This document shows positions 24,924 through 32,049 of a stretch of DNA of 64,000 nt, one piece after another. The notes under the pieces are model-generated. The model did no database searches, was not told where the DNA came from, and worked only from the letters and a program-made list of their open reading frames with translations. Position 1 is the first letter of the stretch. Every line of letters begins with the position of its first letter. Source of the stretch: Schauerella fraxinea. GTDB lineage: Bacteria > Pseudomonadota > Gammaproteobacteria > Burkholderiales > Burkholderiaceae_B. The stretch covers positions 620,001 through 684,000 of the forward strand of contig JAVDKK010000004.1 in the NCBI GenBank assembly GCA_030849945.1, written 5' to 3'. The translations under genes and the position numbers were made by a program.

Positions 24924-26817
24924 CACCGCGCTCGAAACGCGTGCAGCCCGGGCCGATGCTGTTGCCCGGCTGCGCGCCGTCCTCCAGGACATCTACGCCG
25001 CGGCCGATCCCTTGCGCGAAATGGGCGCGCTCGCCCCTGCGCTGACGCAAGTGAGCGACGGCTGGCGCGACGCTCGCCGGTGGCTGATCTCGCCACTGGT
25101 ACGCGACGCGAAGCTTGTGCCCGCCATCGCCGCGCTCGAGGTTGTCGTCGCTGCCTATCCCTTGCGCGCCGATGACCGCCGCCTGCTTGCAAGCCTCCTG
25201 GGACGTACCGAACAATGGGATCGTGCCATCGCCTGCGCCGACGCTGCCGCCGATATCGAGCCGGATACGGCCGCGCTGCACGCCGCCCGAATTCAACTGC
25301 GCGTGCAGGCCGGACGCATCACCGATGCCGCCCAGGTCGCCCGAGCCACCCTCGACATGGCACAGAAAGAGCCTGGCCAGGCGTATTTCTGGATGCTGGC
25401 GTTCGTGCGCAATGGCGATGGGGCCGACGCGGCAGGGGTTGCGGCCGTCCTGGATTCGGACAATGTGCCAAATGAACGGGTGGCGGCGATGGCCGTGCGT
25501 GCCCTGCTCGAGGATGGCCGAGTGGAGGCCGCGATCCGATTCGGCAACGCGTCGTTGAGCGGCGGACATGACTGCGCCGCGTTGCGCTCGGCCCTTGGGC
25601 GCTCGCACCTTCGGCGAGGTACCGAAGAAGATCGCAAGGTGCATGCGCTGACGCATTTCGAGGCGGGCCTGAAGGCTGCGCCGCTAGACGTGAGGCTGCT
25701 CTCGCTCTACGGGGAAACCTTGTTGCGGGCCGGGCAATACAAGAAGGCCGTGGCGCCGCTGAAACAGGCCCTCGATCTGGCGCCGGAGCTGGAGCAGACG
25801 CGGGGCCTCTATGCCCGCGCGCTGCGTTATACGCTGCAATACGACGACGCCGCCGACCAGTTGATGAAGATGGTCGAGAAATCGCCTGAGAAACTGCTTT
25901 GGCAACGTTCGGCCATTGGGGCGTTATCTCAGGCGGGCCGCAAGCAGGAGGCTGAAGCACTGTTCGAGCAGTATGTTGCGAAACGGCGCAGCCAACTGCC
26001 GCCCACGTTCCAGCAAGCCATGGACGAGTTGGAAATGCGCTTGGATACTGCGCCGATCCCGCAGGCACGTCTGGACTGGGCTTGGTCGCTGCGCGGCAAT
26101 ACCGACCTCGATCGCGCTCAATGGGAGCGCCGGGCGCGCTGGGGCCATCTCGTGGACCATCTTCTCTTCGATTGGCTTGAATGCCGCGAGGAAAGTGTGG
26201 AAGAGGCCATGCCGCTGCTTGGCGAGCTCGACACCGGCGAGCGGTTCTTCGCCCCGCTGTTGGCGGCCGGCCGCGGTGTCGTGGTTGCCACGGCGCACGT
26301 TGGCCCCATGTATGCCGCACTCATGGCGCTCGAATTGCTCGGCATTCCATCGCGCTGGCTCGCGACCGCGCCCAAGATCGCCCAAAGCAGCTACGCCGAC
26401 GCCTTGATTTCCACTGCGGACCAGACCGAAGCGCAAGTCGCCAAGGCCTGCATGCGCGCCCTTGGATCGGGCTACGTGCTGTGTTTGGCCATAGACGGCG
26501 CGGCAAATCCGGCGGCGCCGCGAACCACCTTCGAAGGCCAGGAGATCACTTACTCCAGTTTCGCGTCCCTCTTGGCGTATCGGCTTGGTGTGCCGTCGGT
26601 GTTCTACGCGCCGCGGTGGGAAAACGGGCACGTGGCTTATACGCTCGAAATGCTGCCCGCAGCGCATCCCGGCGAGGATGCCGATGCGTACGCGCAGCGA
26701 TGGCAGACCGCCTATTTTCAACACCTGAAGGCGCATCTGGCAGGCCCCCCGGAAAACCTGCGCCTGAGCGGTGGCATCTGGCGTCATGTGACGTCTGTGG
26801 ACCGATCCGAACAATGA
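24916..26817 (+). CDS. vexE: VexE-like capsule lipidation protein: TPR domain plus LpxL-like acyltransferase domain
   Basis: 633 residues. Residues ~1-380 are TPR-like helical repeats (YPLRADDRRLLASLLG, ALTHFEAGLKAAPLDVRLLS). Residues ~395-630 resemble lysophospholipid acyltransferases of the LpxL/HtrB family (WERRARWGHLVDHLLFDW and VVVATAHVGPMY). In S. Typhi, VexE is needed for the acyl-containing terminus that anchors Vi antigen to the cell surface. The catalytic H-x4-E/D motif reads His461-VGPM-Tyr466, so the acidic partner seems replaced. The start overlaps the end of vexD by 8 bases. Role by homology and gene order. Confidence 0.82.
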   Translation: MDDTALETRAARADAVARLRAVLQDIYAAADPLREMGALAPALTQVSDGWRDARRWLISPLVRDAKLVPAIAALEVVVAAYPLRADDRRLLASLLGRTEQWDRAIACADAAADIEPDTAALHAARIQLRVQAGRITDAAQVARATLDMAQKEPGQAYFWMLAFVRNGDGADAAGVAAVLDSDNVPNERVAAMAVRALLEDGRVEAAIRFGNASLSGGHDCAALRSALGRSHLRRGTEEDRKVHALTHFEAGLKAAPLDVRLLSLYGETLLRAGQYKKAVAPLKQALDLAPELEQTRGLYARALRYTLQYDDAADQLMKMVEKSPEKLLWQRSAIGALSQAGRKQEAEALFEQYVAKRRSQLPPTFQQAMDELEMRLDTAPIPQARLDWAWSLRGNTDLDRAQWERRARWGHLVDHLLFDWLECREESVEEAMPLLGELDTGERFFAPLLAAGRGVVVATAHVGPMYAALMALELLGIPSRWLATAPKIAQSSYADALISTADQTEAQVAKACMRALGSGYVLCLAIDGAANPAAPRTTFEGQEITYSSFASLLAYRLGVPSVFYAPRWENGHVAYTLEMLPAAHPGEDADAYAQRWQTAYFQHLKAHLAGPPENLRLSGGIWRHVTSVDRSEQ

Positions 26818-26833
26818 TGGGAAGCACGCGTCG

Positions 26834-27994
26834 ATGAGATCAAAAAGGATATTGGGTTGGCTACTCGCCTTGGCCGGGCTGTACGGCAATGCGGTCGCCG
26901 CGAAGCCGGTATGTGACACCCCGACCGAACACTGTCCGTTCGTCGCGTCATTGCTTGAACAACGCGAAGGCTACGGCGCCCGCGCCGAGGGCGGTTTGGG
27001 GGGACGATTCATAGACGTCACCTCCAATGAAGACGCAGGTCCGGGCACCTTGCGCGCCGCGCTCGAACAGGCCAAAAAAGCGCCCACATGGATCCGCTTT
27101 GCGTCCAACATGACAATCGTTCTGCGCTCACAGCTTCGGGTGCCGTCGAATACAACGATCGATGGACGCGGCAAGCAGGTCATCCTGATCGACGACGGGC
27201 TGGGCGTGTATGGCAGCACGAATGTGATTCTCACGCATCTCACGATCGATGGGCGCTTGAACCGGCTCACGCAAGCGGTGAACGTGGCCAATGGCAGCCG
27301 CGATGTGTGGGTCAATCATCTCGATCTCTCGCGGATGTCCGATCGGCTGCTCAATGTGAAGAACGGCTCGACCGACGTCACGATCTCATGGACGAAATTT
27401 CACAACTCGAACAAGGTCATGTTGCTCAACAACATTACCTCGAAGGATCTTTTTCATCACTACGATCGAGATTCGATCGCCCGCGTCACGCTGCACCATA
27501 ATTATTTTTTCAACACCGTACAGCGCAATCCCAGAGGCCAGTTCGGCACGTTCCACCTGTTCAACAACCTCTTGGAGAACTGGGATTTTTACGGCATGAG
27601 TTTCAGCCTGGAGGCCAAGGCGCTCGTGGAAGGCAATATCTTCAGCAACACCACGCAGCGCGATTGCGTCGAGCCCGATCGCTCCCCAACGGTTGAAGGT
27701 GTCGATGTGAACTACTGCCGCTTCATACCGATCGCTTCCGAAAGAAGTGCGCTTGAGAACGGCGAATCCGATCGACGTGCCTATGAAACGTTGAAGACTC
27801 GGCATGGGTACACGCGCGATTACAAAGCGTTCTTGCGCTTGAAAGAGAATCTGTACTTGGGCGATGCCAAGCCGGTGCTCAAAGACTACCGCCCCGAATC
27901 GGCCCCAACGCCGCCGTATCGCTACAGCTACGAGCCGCCGACGGCTCAACTCGCCGAGAAAATCCGCACATTCGCGGGCAACACCGGCGGGTAG
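26834..27994 (+). CDS. vexL: Secreted pectate-lyase-like polysaccharide lyase (VexL-like)
   Basis: 386 residues. A signal peptide (cleavage near NAVA-AKP) precedes a right-handed parallel beta-helix of the PL1 type, with PGTLRAALEQA, TIDGRGKQV, LTHLTIDGR, VTLHHNYFFNT and the catalytic-Arg region VQRNPRGQFG (about residues 229-237) followed by HLFNN. A periplasmic lyase that cuts nascent Vi polymer (VexL) has been described from the Achromobacter denitrificans Vi locus; position directly after vexE and family agree. Predicted to cleave the N-acetyl-aminouronan in the periplasm, limiting misdirected polymer. True plant-pectin activity is possible but less likely in this context. Confidence 0.82.
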   Translation: MRSKRILGWLLALAGLYGNAVAAKPVCDTPTEHCPFVASLLEQREGYGARAEGGLGGRFIDVTSNEDAGPGTLRAALEQAKKAPTWIRFASNMTIVLRSQLRVPSNTTIDGRGKQVILIDDGLGVYGSTNVILTHLTIDGRLNRLTQAVNVANGSRDVWVNHLDLSRMSDRLLNVKNGSTDVTISWTKFHNSNKVMLLNNITSKDLFHHYDRDSIARVTLHHNYFFNTVQRNPRGQFGTFHLFNNLLENWDFYGMSFSLEAKALVEGNIFSNTTQRDCVEPDRSPTVEGVDVNYCRFIPIASERSALENGESDRRAYETLKTRHGYTRDYKAFLRLKENLYLGDAKPVLKDYRPESAPTPPYRYSYEPPTAQLAEKIRTFAGNTGG

Positions 27995-28206
27995 CGGATG
28001 ACCCTTCGAAAAAACACGCGCATCACATCCTGCGCTGACGGCCGCGCGTCGCCTGCGCAACTGGAGGCTGCGGATCAAACCATTAACCGGCCTAATGAAT
28101 ATGCTGAATTTATATCAGTAGACGTAACTAAATCGCTTTCCTAACATGCCATCATCGACGCGCATCCGCGTTGTGATGCAACGCATGCAAGAAGGAGATT
28201 GATACC

Positions 28207-29595
28207 GTGGCTGTGAGCGTATTCGACCTGTTCAAGATTGGCATTGGGCCATCGAGCTCGCACACGGTGGGCCCCATGCGCGCAGCGGTGCTGTTTACGC
28301 GGGCGTTGCAGCATCACGATCAGATGACCGCTACCACACGCGTGCGCGTGTCGCTTTATGGATCCCTCGGCGCCACGGGAAAAGGTCACGGCAGCGGCAC
28401 GGCCGTCATGCTGGGCCTCGCCGGGCACGAACCGGATACTGTCGACGTAGACAACATCCCACACCTGCTCGATGCCATACGCGCCACGGGATCGATATCG
28501 CTGGGCGGCAGCCACGGCGTTGCGTTCGACGACGTAGCAGACATCGTTTTCCATCGCGGCCAGTCGTTGCCGTTTCATGCCAACGGCATGACGTTCACGG
28601 CGTTCGACCAGCACGACGCCGTACTGCGCGAGGCGACCTACTACTCCGTGGGCGGCGGGTTCGTCGTAAGCGATGCGGTAGCCGCGGACGGCACCCGGCA
28701 GAAAATCATCGCGCCGGATACGACGATGTTGCCGTACCCGTTTCACCACGCCGACGATCTGCTGCGCCTTACCCAGGCGCACGGCATCGACATTGCCGAG
28801 ATCATGCGCGCCAACGAGCGCCACTGGCGCACGGATAGCGAGATCGATGCCGGCTTACTCAACATCTGGCAGGTGATGCAGGATTGTGTGCGTCGCGGCT
28901 GTCGCACCGAAGGCATCCTGCCGGGCGGCTTCAAGGTGCGCCGACGCGCAGCGCGCCTGGCGCAACGCTTGGGCCCTTTCAGCCCCACTCCGGAAGATCC
29001 CTTGCGCGTGCTGGACTGGGTCAACCTGTGGGCGCTGGCCGTCAATGAAGAAAATGCGGCCGGTGGTCGGGTGGTCACGGCGCCAACCAATGGCGCCGCC
29101 GGCATCCTTCCCGCCGTCCTGCATTACTACACGCAAGCCATCCCGCACGCCAGCGATCAAGGCGTGATCGACTTTTTGCTCACGGCCGGCGCCATCGGCA
29201 TTCTGTACAAAGAAAACGCCTCGATCAGCGGCGCCGAAGTGGGTTGCCAGGGCGAGGTTGGTGTGGCGTGTTCGATGGCTGCGGGCGCCCTGTGCGCCGT
29301 GCTCGGCGGCACACCCCAGCAAGTTGAGAACGCCGCCGAAATCGGCATGGAGCACCATCTTGGGTTGACCTGCGATCCCGTCGGTGGCCTGGTGCAGATT
29401 CCCTGTATCGAGCGCAACGCCATCGCCTCGGTGAAGGCGATCAATGCGGCGCGCATGGCCTTGTACGGCGATGGCGCGCATCATGTGAGCCTGGACAAGG
29501 TCATCAAGACCATGCGCGAAACGGGTGCCGACATGCTCAACAAATACAAGGAAACCGCGCGCGGCGGACTTGCGGTGAACATCGTCGAATGCTGA
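28207..29595 (+). CDS. sdaA: L-serine ammonia-lyase, iron-sulfur dependent (single-chain)
   Basis: Converts L-serine to pyruvate and ammonia using a [4Fe-4S] cluster. 462 residues with both domains in one chain: N-terminal beta domain (SVFDLFKIGIGPSSSHTVGPM) and C-terminal alpha domain (TAPTNGAAGILPAVL, EVGCQGEVGVACSMAAGAL, MEHHLGLTCDPVGGLVQIPC), where the cluster cysteines lie. Translation starts with GTG at 28207 after AAGGAGATTGATACC. It stands alone, separated from the capsule operon by about 210 bases, and is followed by a hairpin that serves the opposite strand. Confidence 0.95.
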   Translation: MAVSVFDLFKIGIGPSSSHTVGPMRAAVLFTRALQHHDQMTATTRVRVSLYGSLGATGKGHGSGTAVMLGLAGHEPDTVDVDNIPHLLDAIRATGSISLGGSHGVAFDDVADIVFHRGQSLPFHANGMTFTAFDQHDAVLREATYYSVGGGFVVSDAVAADGTRQKIIAPDTTMLPYPFHHADDLLRLTQAHGIDIAEIMRANERHWRTDSEIDAGLLNIWQVMQDCVRRGCRTEGILPGGFKVRRRAARLAQRLGPFSPTPEDPLRVLDWVNLWALAVNEENAAGGRVVTAPTNGAAGILPAVLHYYTQAIPHASDQGVIDFLLTAGAIGILYKENASISGAEVGCQGEVGVACSMAAGALCAVLGGTPQQVENAAEIGMEHHLGLTCDPVGGLVQIPCIERNAIASVKAINAARMALYGDGAHHVSLDKVIKTMRETGADMLNKYKETARGGLAVNIVEC

Positions 29596-29598
29596 GGC

Positions 29599-29628
29599 AA
29601 AAAAATGGGGCGGATGATTTCCGCCCCA
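29599..29628 (-). terminator. Rho-independent terminator for the manganese catalase gene
   Basis: A perfect 9-base-pair stem (TGGGGCGGA with TCCGCCCCA, loop TGATT, 29606-29628) followed, on the minus strand, by a run of seven U (A-tract at 29599-29605). It lies about 30 bases after the catalase stop. The plus-strand side lacks a T-tract, so it is directional. Confidence 0.88.
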
Positions 29629-29660
29629 CGTATACGCTCAGTTAGCGCCGATTACGGCAA

Positions 29661-30548
29661 TTACTTGAGCACGGCCACGTCGCCCGCGCCCAACTCGGCA
29701 CCGGTTTGCGGGTCGATATTGGGATCCGACACCGTGCGCGAAACCATTGCCTGCAAGTCTTCGACCTCGAAGGATTGAAGCGCAACCGTAGCGGTACCGT
29801 CGCCGCCGTCCACAGCACGCTGCGCCTGGCGATCGGAGATGTACTCGAAGTTCTCGTCGCTGTTCCAAGACCCGCGCATATCGCCATCACCCTGCGACAT
29901 ATTGAAGTACACCGAGGTAAAGCGCGGATCGCCCGGCAGCTTGCCCGGGGGGAAATTGGGCTCCATCGCATACAGTGCCTTCTCGAACGACTTCTGATGC
30001 GCGATTTCTCGCGTCATCAGAAATGTCAGCGTGTCCTTCACGCCGGGATCCTGCGTCGCATTGATCAGGCGTTCATAGATGATTTTCGCGCGCGCTTCAG
30101 CAGCGATATTCGAGCGAAGATCGGCGGAGGGGTCGCCTACGTTGTCGATATAGCCGGCGGTCCACAACTGCCCGGCCGAGTTCGTCAACGCCGGGCCACC
30201 GCCGTACAGCAGTTGGGTGGTGTGTGAATCGTTACCCGGGCCGTTCAAGCCTTTGTAGATCTCAGCCTCGCTGGCAGTGGCTTCCGCCAACTGACCCTTG
30301 GCGCCCTTGTTCAGCATGGCCACGAGATTACCGATGATCTCGAGGTGGGACAGCTCCTCTGTGGCGATGTCCATCAAGAGGTCCTTACGACCCGGGTCAT
30401 CGTCAGCCAACGACTGACCGAAGTAGCGACAGGCAGCTGCCAATTCGCCCTGCGGACCGCCAAATTGCTCCAAAAGCAAATTGGCCAAACCGGGATTCGA
30501 TTCAGATACTCGTACGGTGTACTGCAAGCGTTTGTTGTGCGCGAACAT
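29661..30548 (-). CDS. Manganese (non-haem) catalase
   Basis: A 295-residue di-manganese catalase that disproportionates hydrogen peroxide. It has a ferritin-like four-helix core with metal-ligand helices: Glu in the N-terminal GPQGELAAACRYF region, Glu-x2-His in IATEELSHLEII, Glu in the NIAAEARAKIIYERL helix, and Glu-x2-His in MTREIAHQKSFEKAL. The start is the ATG at 30548, preceded on its strand by CTGGAGCTATCC; the longer frame to 30608 is not required. A terminator follows. It is first in a set of minus-strand stress-type genes, and its manganese need may connect it with the riboswitch-controlled TerC gene further on. Confidence 0.93.
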   Translation of the reverse strand: MFAHNKRLQYTVRVSESNPGLANLLLEQFGGPQGELAAACRYFGQSLADDDPGRKDLLMDIATEELSHLEIIGNLVAMLNKGAKGQLAEATASEAEIYKGLNGPGNDSHTTQLLYGGGPALTNSAGQLWTAGYIDNVGDPSADLRSNIAAEARAKIIYERLINATQDPGVKDTLTFLMTREIAHQKSFEKALYAMEPNFPPGKLPGDPRFTSVYFNMSQGDGDMRGSWNSDENFEYISDRQAQRAVDGGDGTATVALQSFEVEDLQAMVSRTVSDPNIDPQTGAELGAGDVAVLK

Positions 30549-30919
30549 GGATAGCTCCAGATGATTTGATATCCACGGGGCGAAATGCGCGGCGGACTGT
30601 CGATGCATTGAAGGTGACGCGTTCGTGATGCTGCGTCATGCAGTGAAGATCGTTTAGATCCAGTGCCTACATGCATGCACAGACAGTGCCGCGATGACCG
30701 CCGTCATCATTGTTCCGCGCAAATGTGGCGATATTTGCGACCGAATTTGCCGAATAAAAAAGCGCGCTCATAGCGCGCTGGATTGAATCGAAACATCGTG
30801 TGTCCGGGACATTTATGTCGGCGAATCGCCAAAGACGTTGATCGGTGCGCTGCCATGCGGGTGAGTGGATGATGCTCAACCGTAAAGGGCCATCATGCCC
30901 ATCCACACCGCCTCCATGA
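30549..30919. other. Intergenic region with terminator and probable catalase promoter
   Basis: A 371-base gap between the catalase start and the next minus-strand gene. It holds the terminator of the upstream gene and, nearer the catalase, its presumed promoter, which could not be pinned to clear -35/-10 boxes. Frames across it show no family features. Confidence 0.5.
30756..30779 (-). terminator. Rho-independent terminator (minus strand)
   Basis: AGCGCGCT, loop CAT, AGCGCGCT: a perfect 8-base-pair stem at 30761-30779, with six A on its left side (30756-30761), which read as U on the minus-strand transcript. It terminates transcription from the 30920-31258 gene, about 140 bases after that stop codon. 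Confidence 0.85.
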
Positions 30920-31258
30920 TCAACCGCCCGTTCGATCGGCGAGATCCACTGCGCCACGCGCCAAAAGATCGCTACGCATTCCCGCTGCTTCTTCGGCAGA
31001 GGCGCAATGTACAAATAGCGTAACGGACCCATCGATGCGAGGATTGGCGTACTGCTCCTCGTAATCACCCGATTGCTTGCCGTCATGTCGCTTTGTGCCG
31101 ATAACAAAGTTGCCCTCGGTTGGGCCCGCCTCGTCTTCACGTACGTCAACGCGGATACTGTCGGCGTCGACCTTCTGCGCGTCGATCAGAGACTGGCGCG
31201 CGGCTTGGGCGTCATCGAAACTGGAAAAGATGAACGCGACGGTATGGTCCTGGTGCAT
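30920..31258 (-). CDS. Hypothetical protein, stress-type small alpha/beta protein
   Basis: A 112-residue soluble acidic protein starting MHQDHTVAFIFSSFDDAQ. The N-terminal strand-helix pattern (FIFSSFDDAQAARQSLIDA) resembles the general-stress 17M-like fold, and the second half (VTLFVHCASAEEAAGMRSDLLA) repeats a similar strand-helix unit, suggesting a ferredoxin-like domain. No catalytic motif was seen. The frame extends to 31300, but the ATG at 31258 is better placed. A terminator lies downstream. Neighbouring manganese catalase and small genes on the same strand point to a stationary-phase or stress group. Confidence 0.6.
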   Translation of the reverse strand: MHQDHTVAFIFSSFDDAQAARQSLIDAQKVDADSIRVDVREDEAGPTEGNFVIGTKRHDGKQSGDYEEQYANPRIDGSVTLFVHCASAEEAAGMRSDLLARGAVDLADRTGG

Positions 31259-31316
31259 GAAAACTCCTGGTGTGGGCTGAATCGCCAAAGTGGCGCGCAT
31301 CGCACATGCCCGAGTG

Positions 31317-31586
31317 TCACCAGCCGCTGCGATACACCTCCACGGCCAATGTCACGCCAGCATCGATCGCGGCTTGACGCGCTTCGAAGATGGGATGGCC
31401 ACCCACACGAACCTCATCGAAGCCGCTTTCACCGAATCGCCTGAGATACAAATCAAAGGTAAAGCGATCGGCCTGTACTTCGCGCAGGCGCATCTCGACT
31501 TGGCATCCATCGCCGTCCAGAACGAGGTCGAACGCGTAAGGGTCCTGTGCGGCGACTGCCTGCATGGATACGGCATCGATATCCAT
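31317..31586 (-). CDS. Hypothetical protein, 89 aa
   Basis: A short soluble acidic protein starting MDIDAVSMQAVAAQDPYAF. The start is well defined by AAGGAGACAGTG immediately before the ATG. It shows alternating strands (YAFDLVLDGDGCQVEMRL, FTFDLYLRRF) and a C-terminal helix; no known family was recognised. It lies 14 bases downstream of the small frame at 31601-31786 and 58 bases before the 30920-31258 gene, so the three may share a transcript. Confidence 0.6.
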   Translation of the reverse strand: MDIDAVSMQAVAAQDPYAFDLVLDGDGCQVEMRLREVQADRFTFDLYLRRFGESGFDEVRVGGHPIFEARQAAIDAGVTLAVEVYRSGW

Positions 31587-31600
31587 CACTGTCTCCTTGC

Positions 31601-31786
31601 CTAAGCTTGAAACCAACCCGCAACAGCCTGCGCAACGCGCAAGGCCTCCTGTTGGCCATCGCAGTTTTTCGTGCGAACGCGCATACGACCGTCCAGCGAT
31701 AAGGCGTCGGCGCTCACCCAACTTATCCAGCAGAAAAACTTGCCCCGCTCTGTCTCGAACACATCGATTTTAGGATCTGCGCCCAT
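31601..31786 (-). CDS. Small hypothetical protein, 61 aa
   Basis: A 61-residue frame with protein-like composition (MGADPKIDVFETERGKFFCW ..., ending AVAGWFQA): three predicted strands then an amphipathic helix. The ribosome site is weak (GAGATCGGAT). It lies 14 bases before the next minus-strand gene. No family recognised; could be a chance frame, but placement and composition favour a real small gene. Confidence 0.42.
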   Translation of the reverse strand: MGADPKIDVFETERGKFFCWISWVSADALSLDGRMRVRTKNCDGQQEALRVAQAVAGWFQA

Positions 31787-32049
31787 ATCCGATCTCGTAT
31801 TTTGCTTTTATCGGAGCCTACACATTTCGCCACGCAGCACGAAGGCTAAAACGGACTAGTTTGATTGGCTAAAATGCACGATGTCGTCATTACAATCGAC
31901 CAAACGCGACGATCTTGCTGATGTCATCTCGCCCCGCACGGCAAAACTGGGCAGGGGTACCCAGAGTAAACTGCCAAGCGTTTGAGTTCATATCTTCAAA
32001 TAGACAGAAGTGGCGCCCCCACACCAGCCGCCACGAACAGGAACACGCG
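31787..32049. other. Intergenic region before the PAS kinase
   Basis: About 260 bases, relatively A/T-rich, divergent between the small minus-strand genes and the kinase. It must carry both promoters, but no near-consensus box could be fixed. The kinase frame continues upstream to 31915 without family features. Confidence 0.4.
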
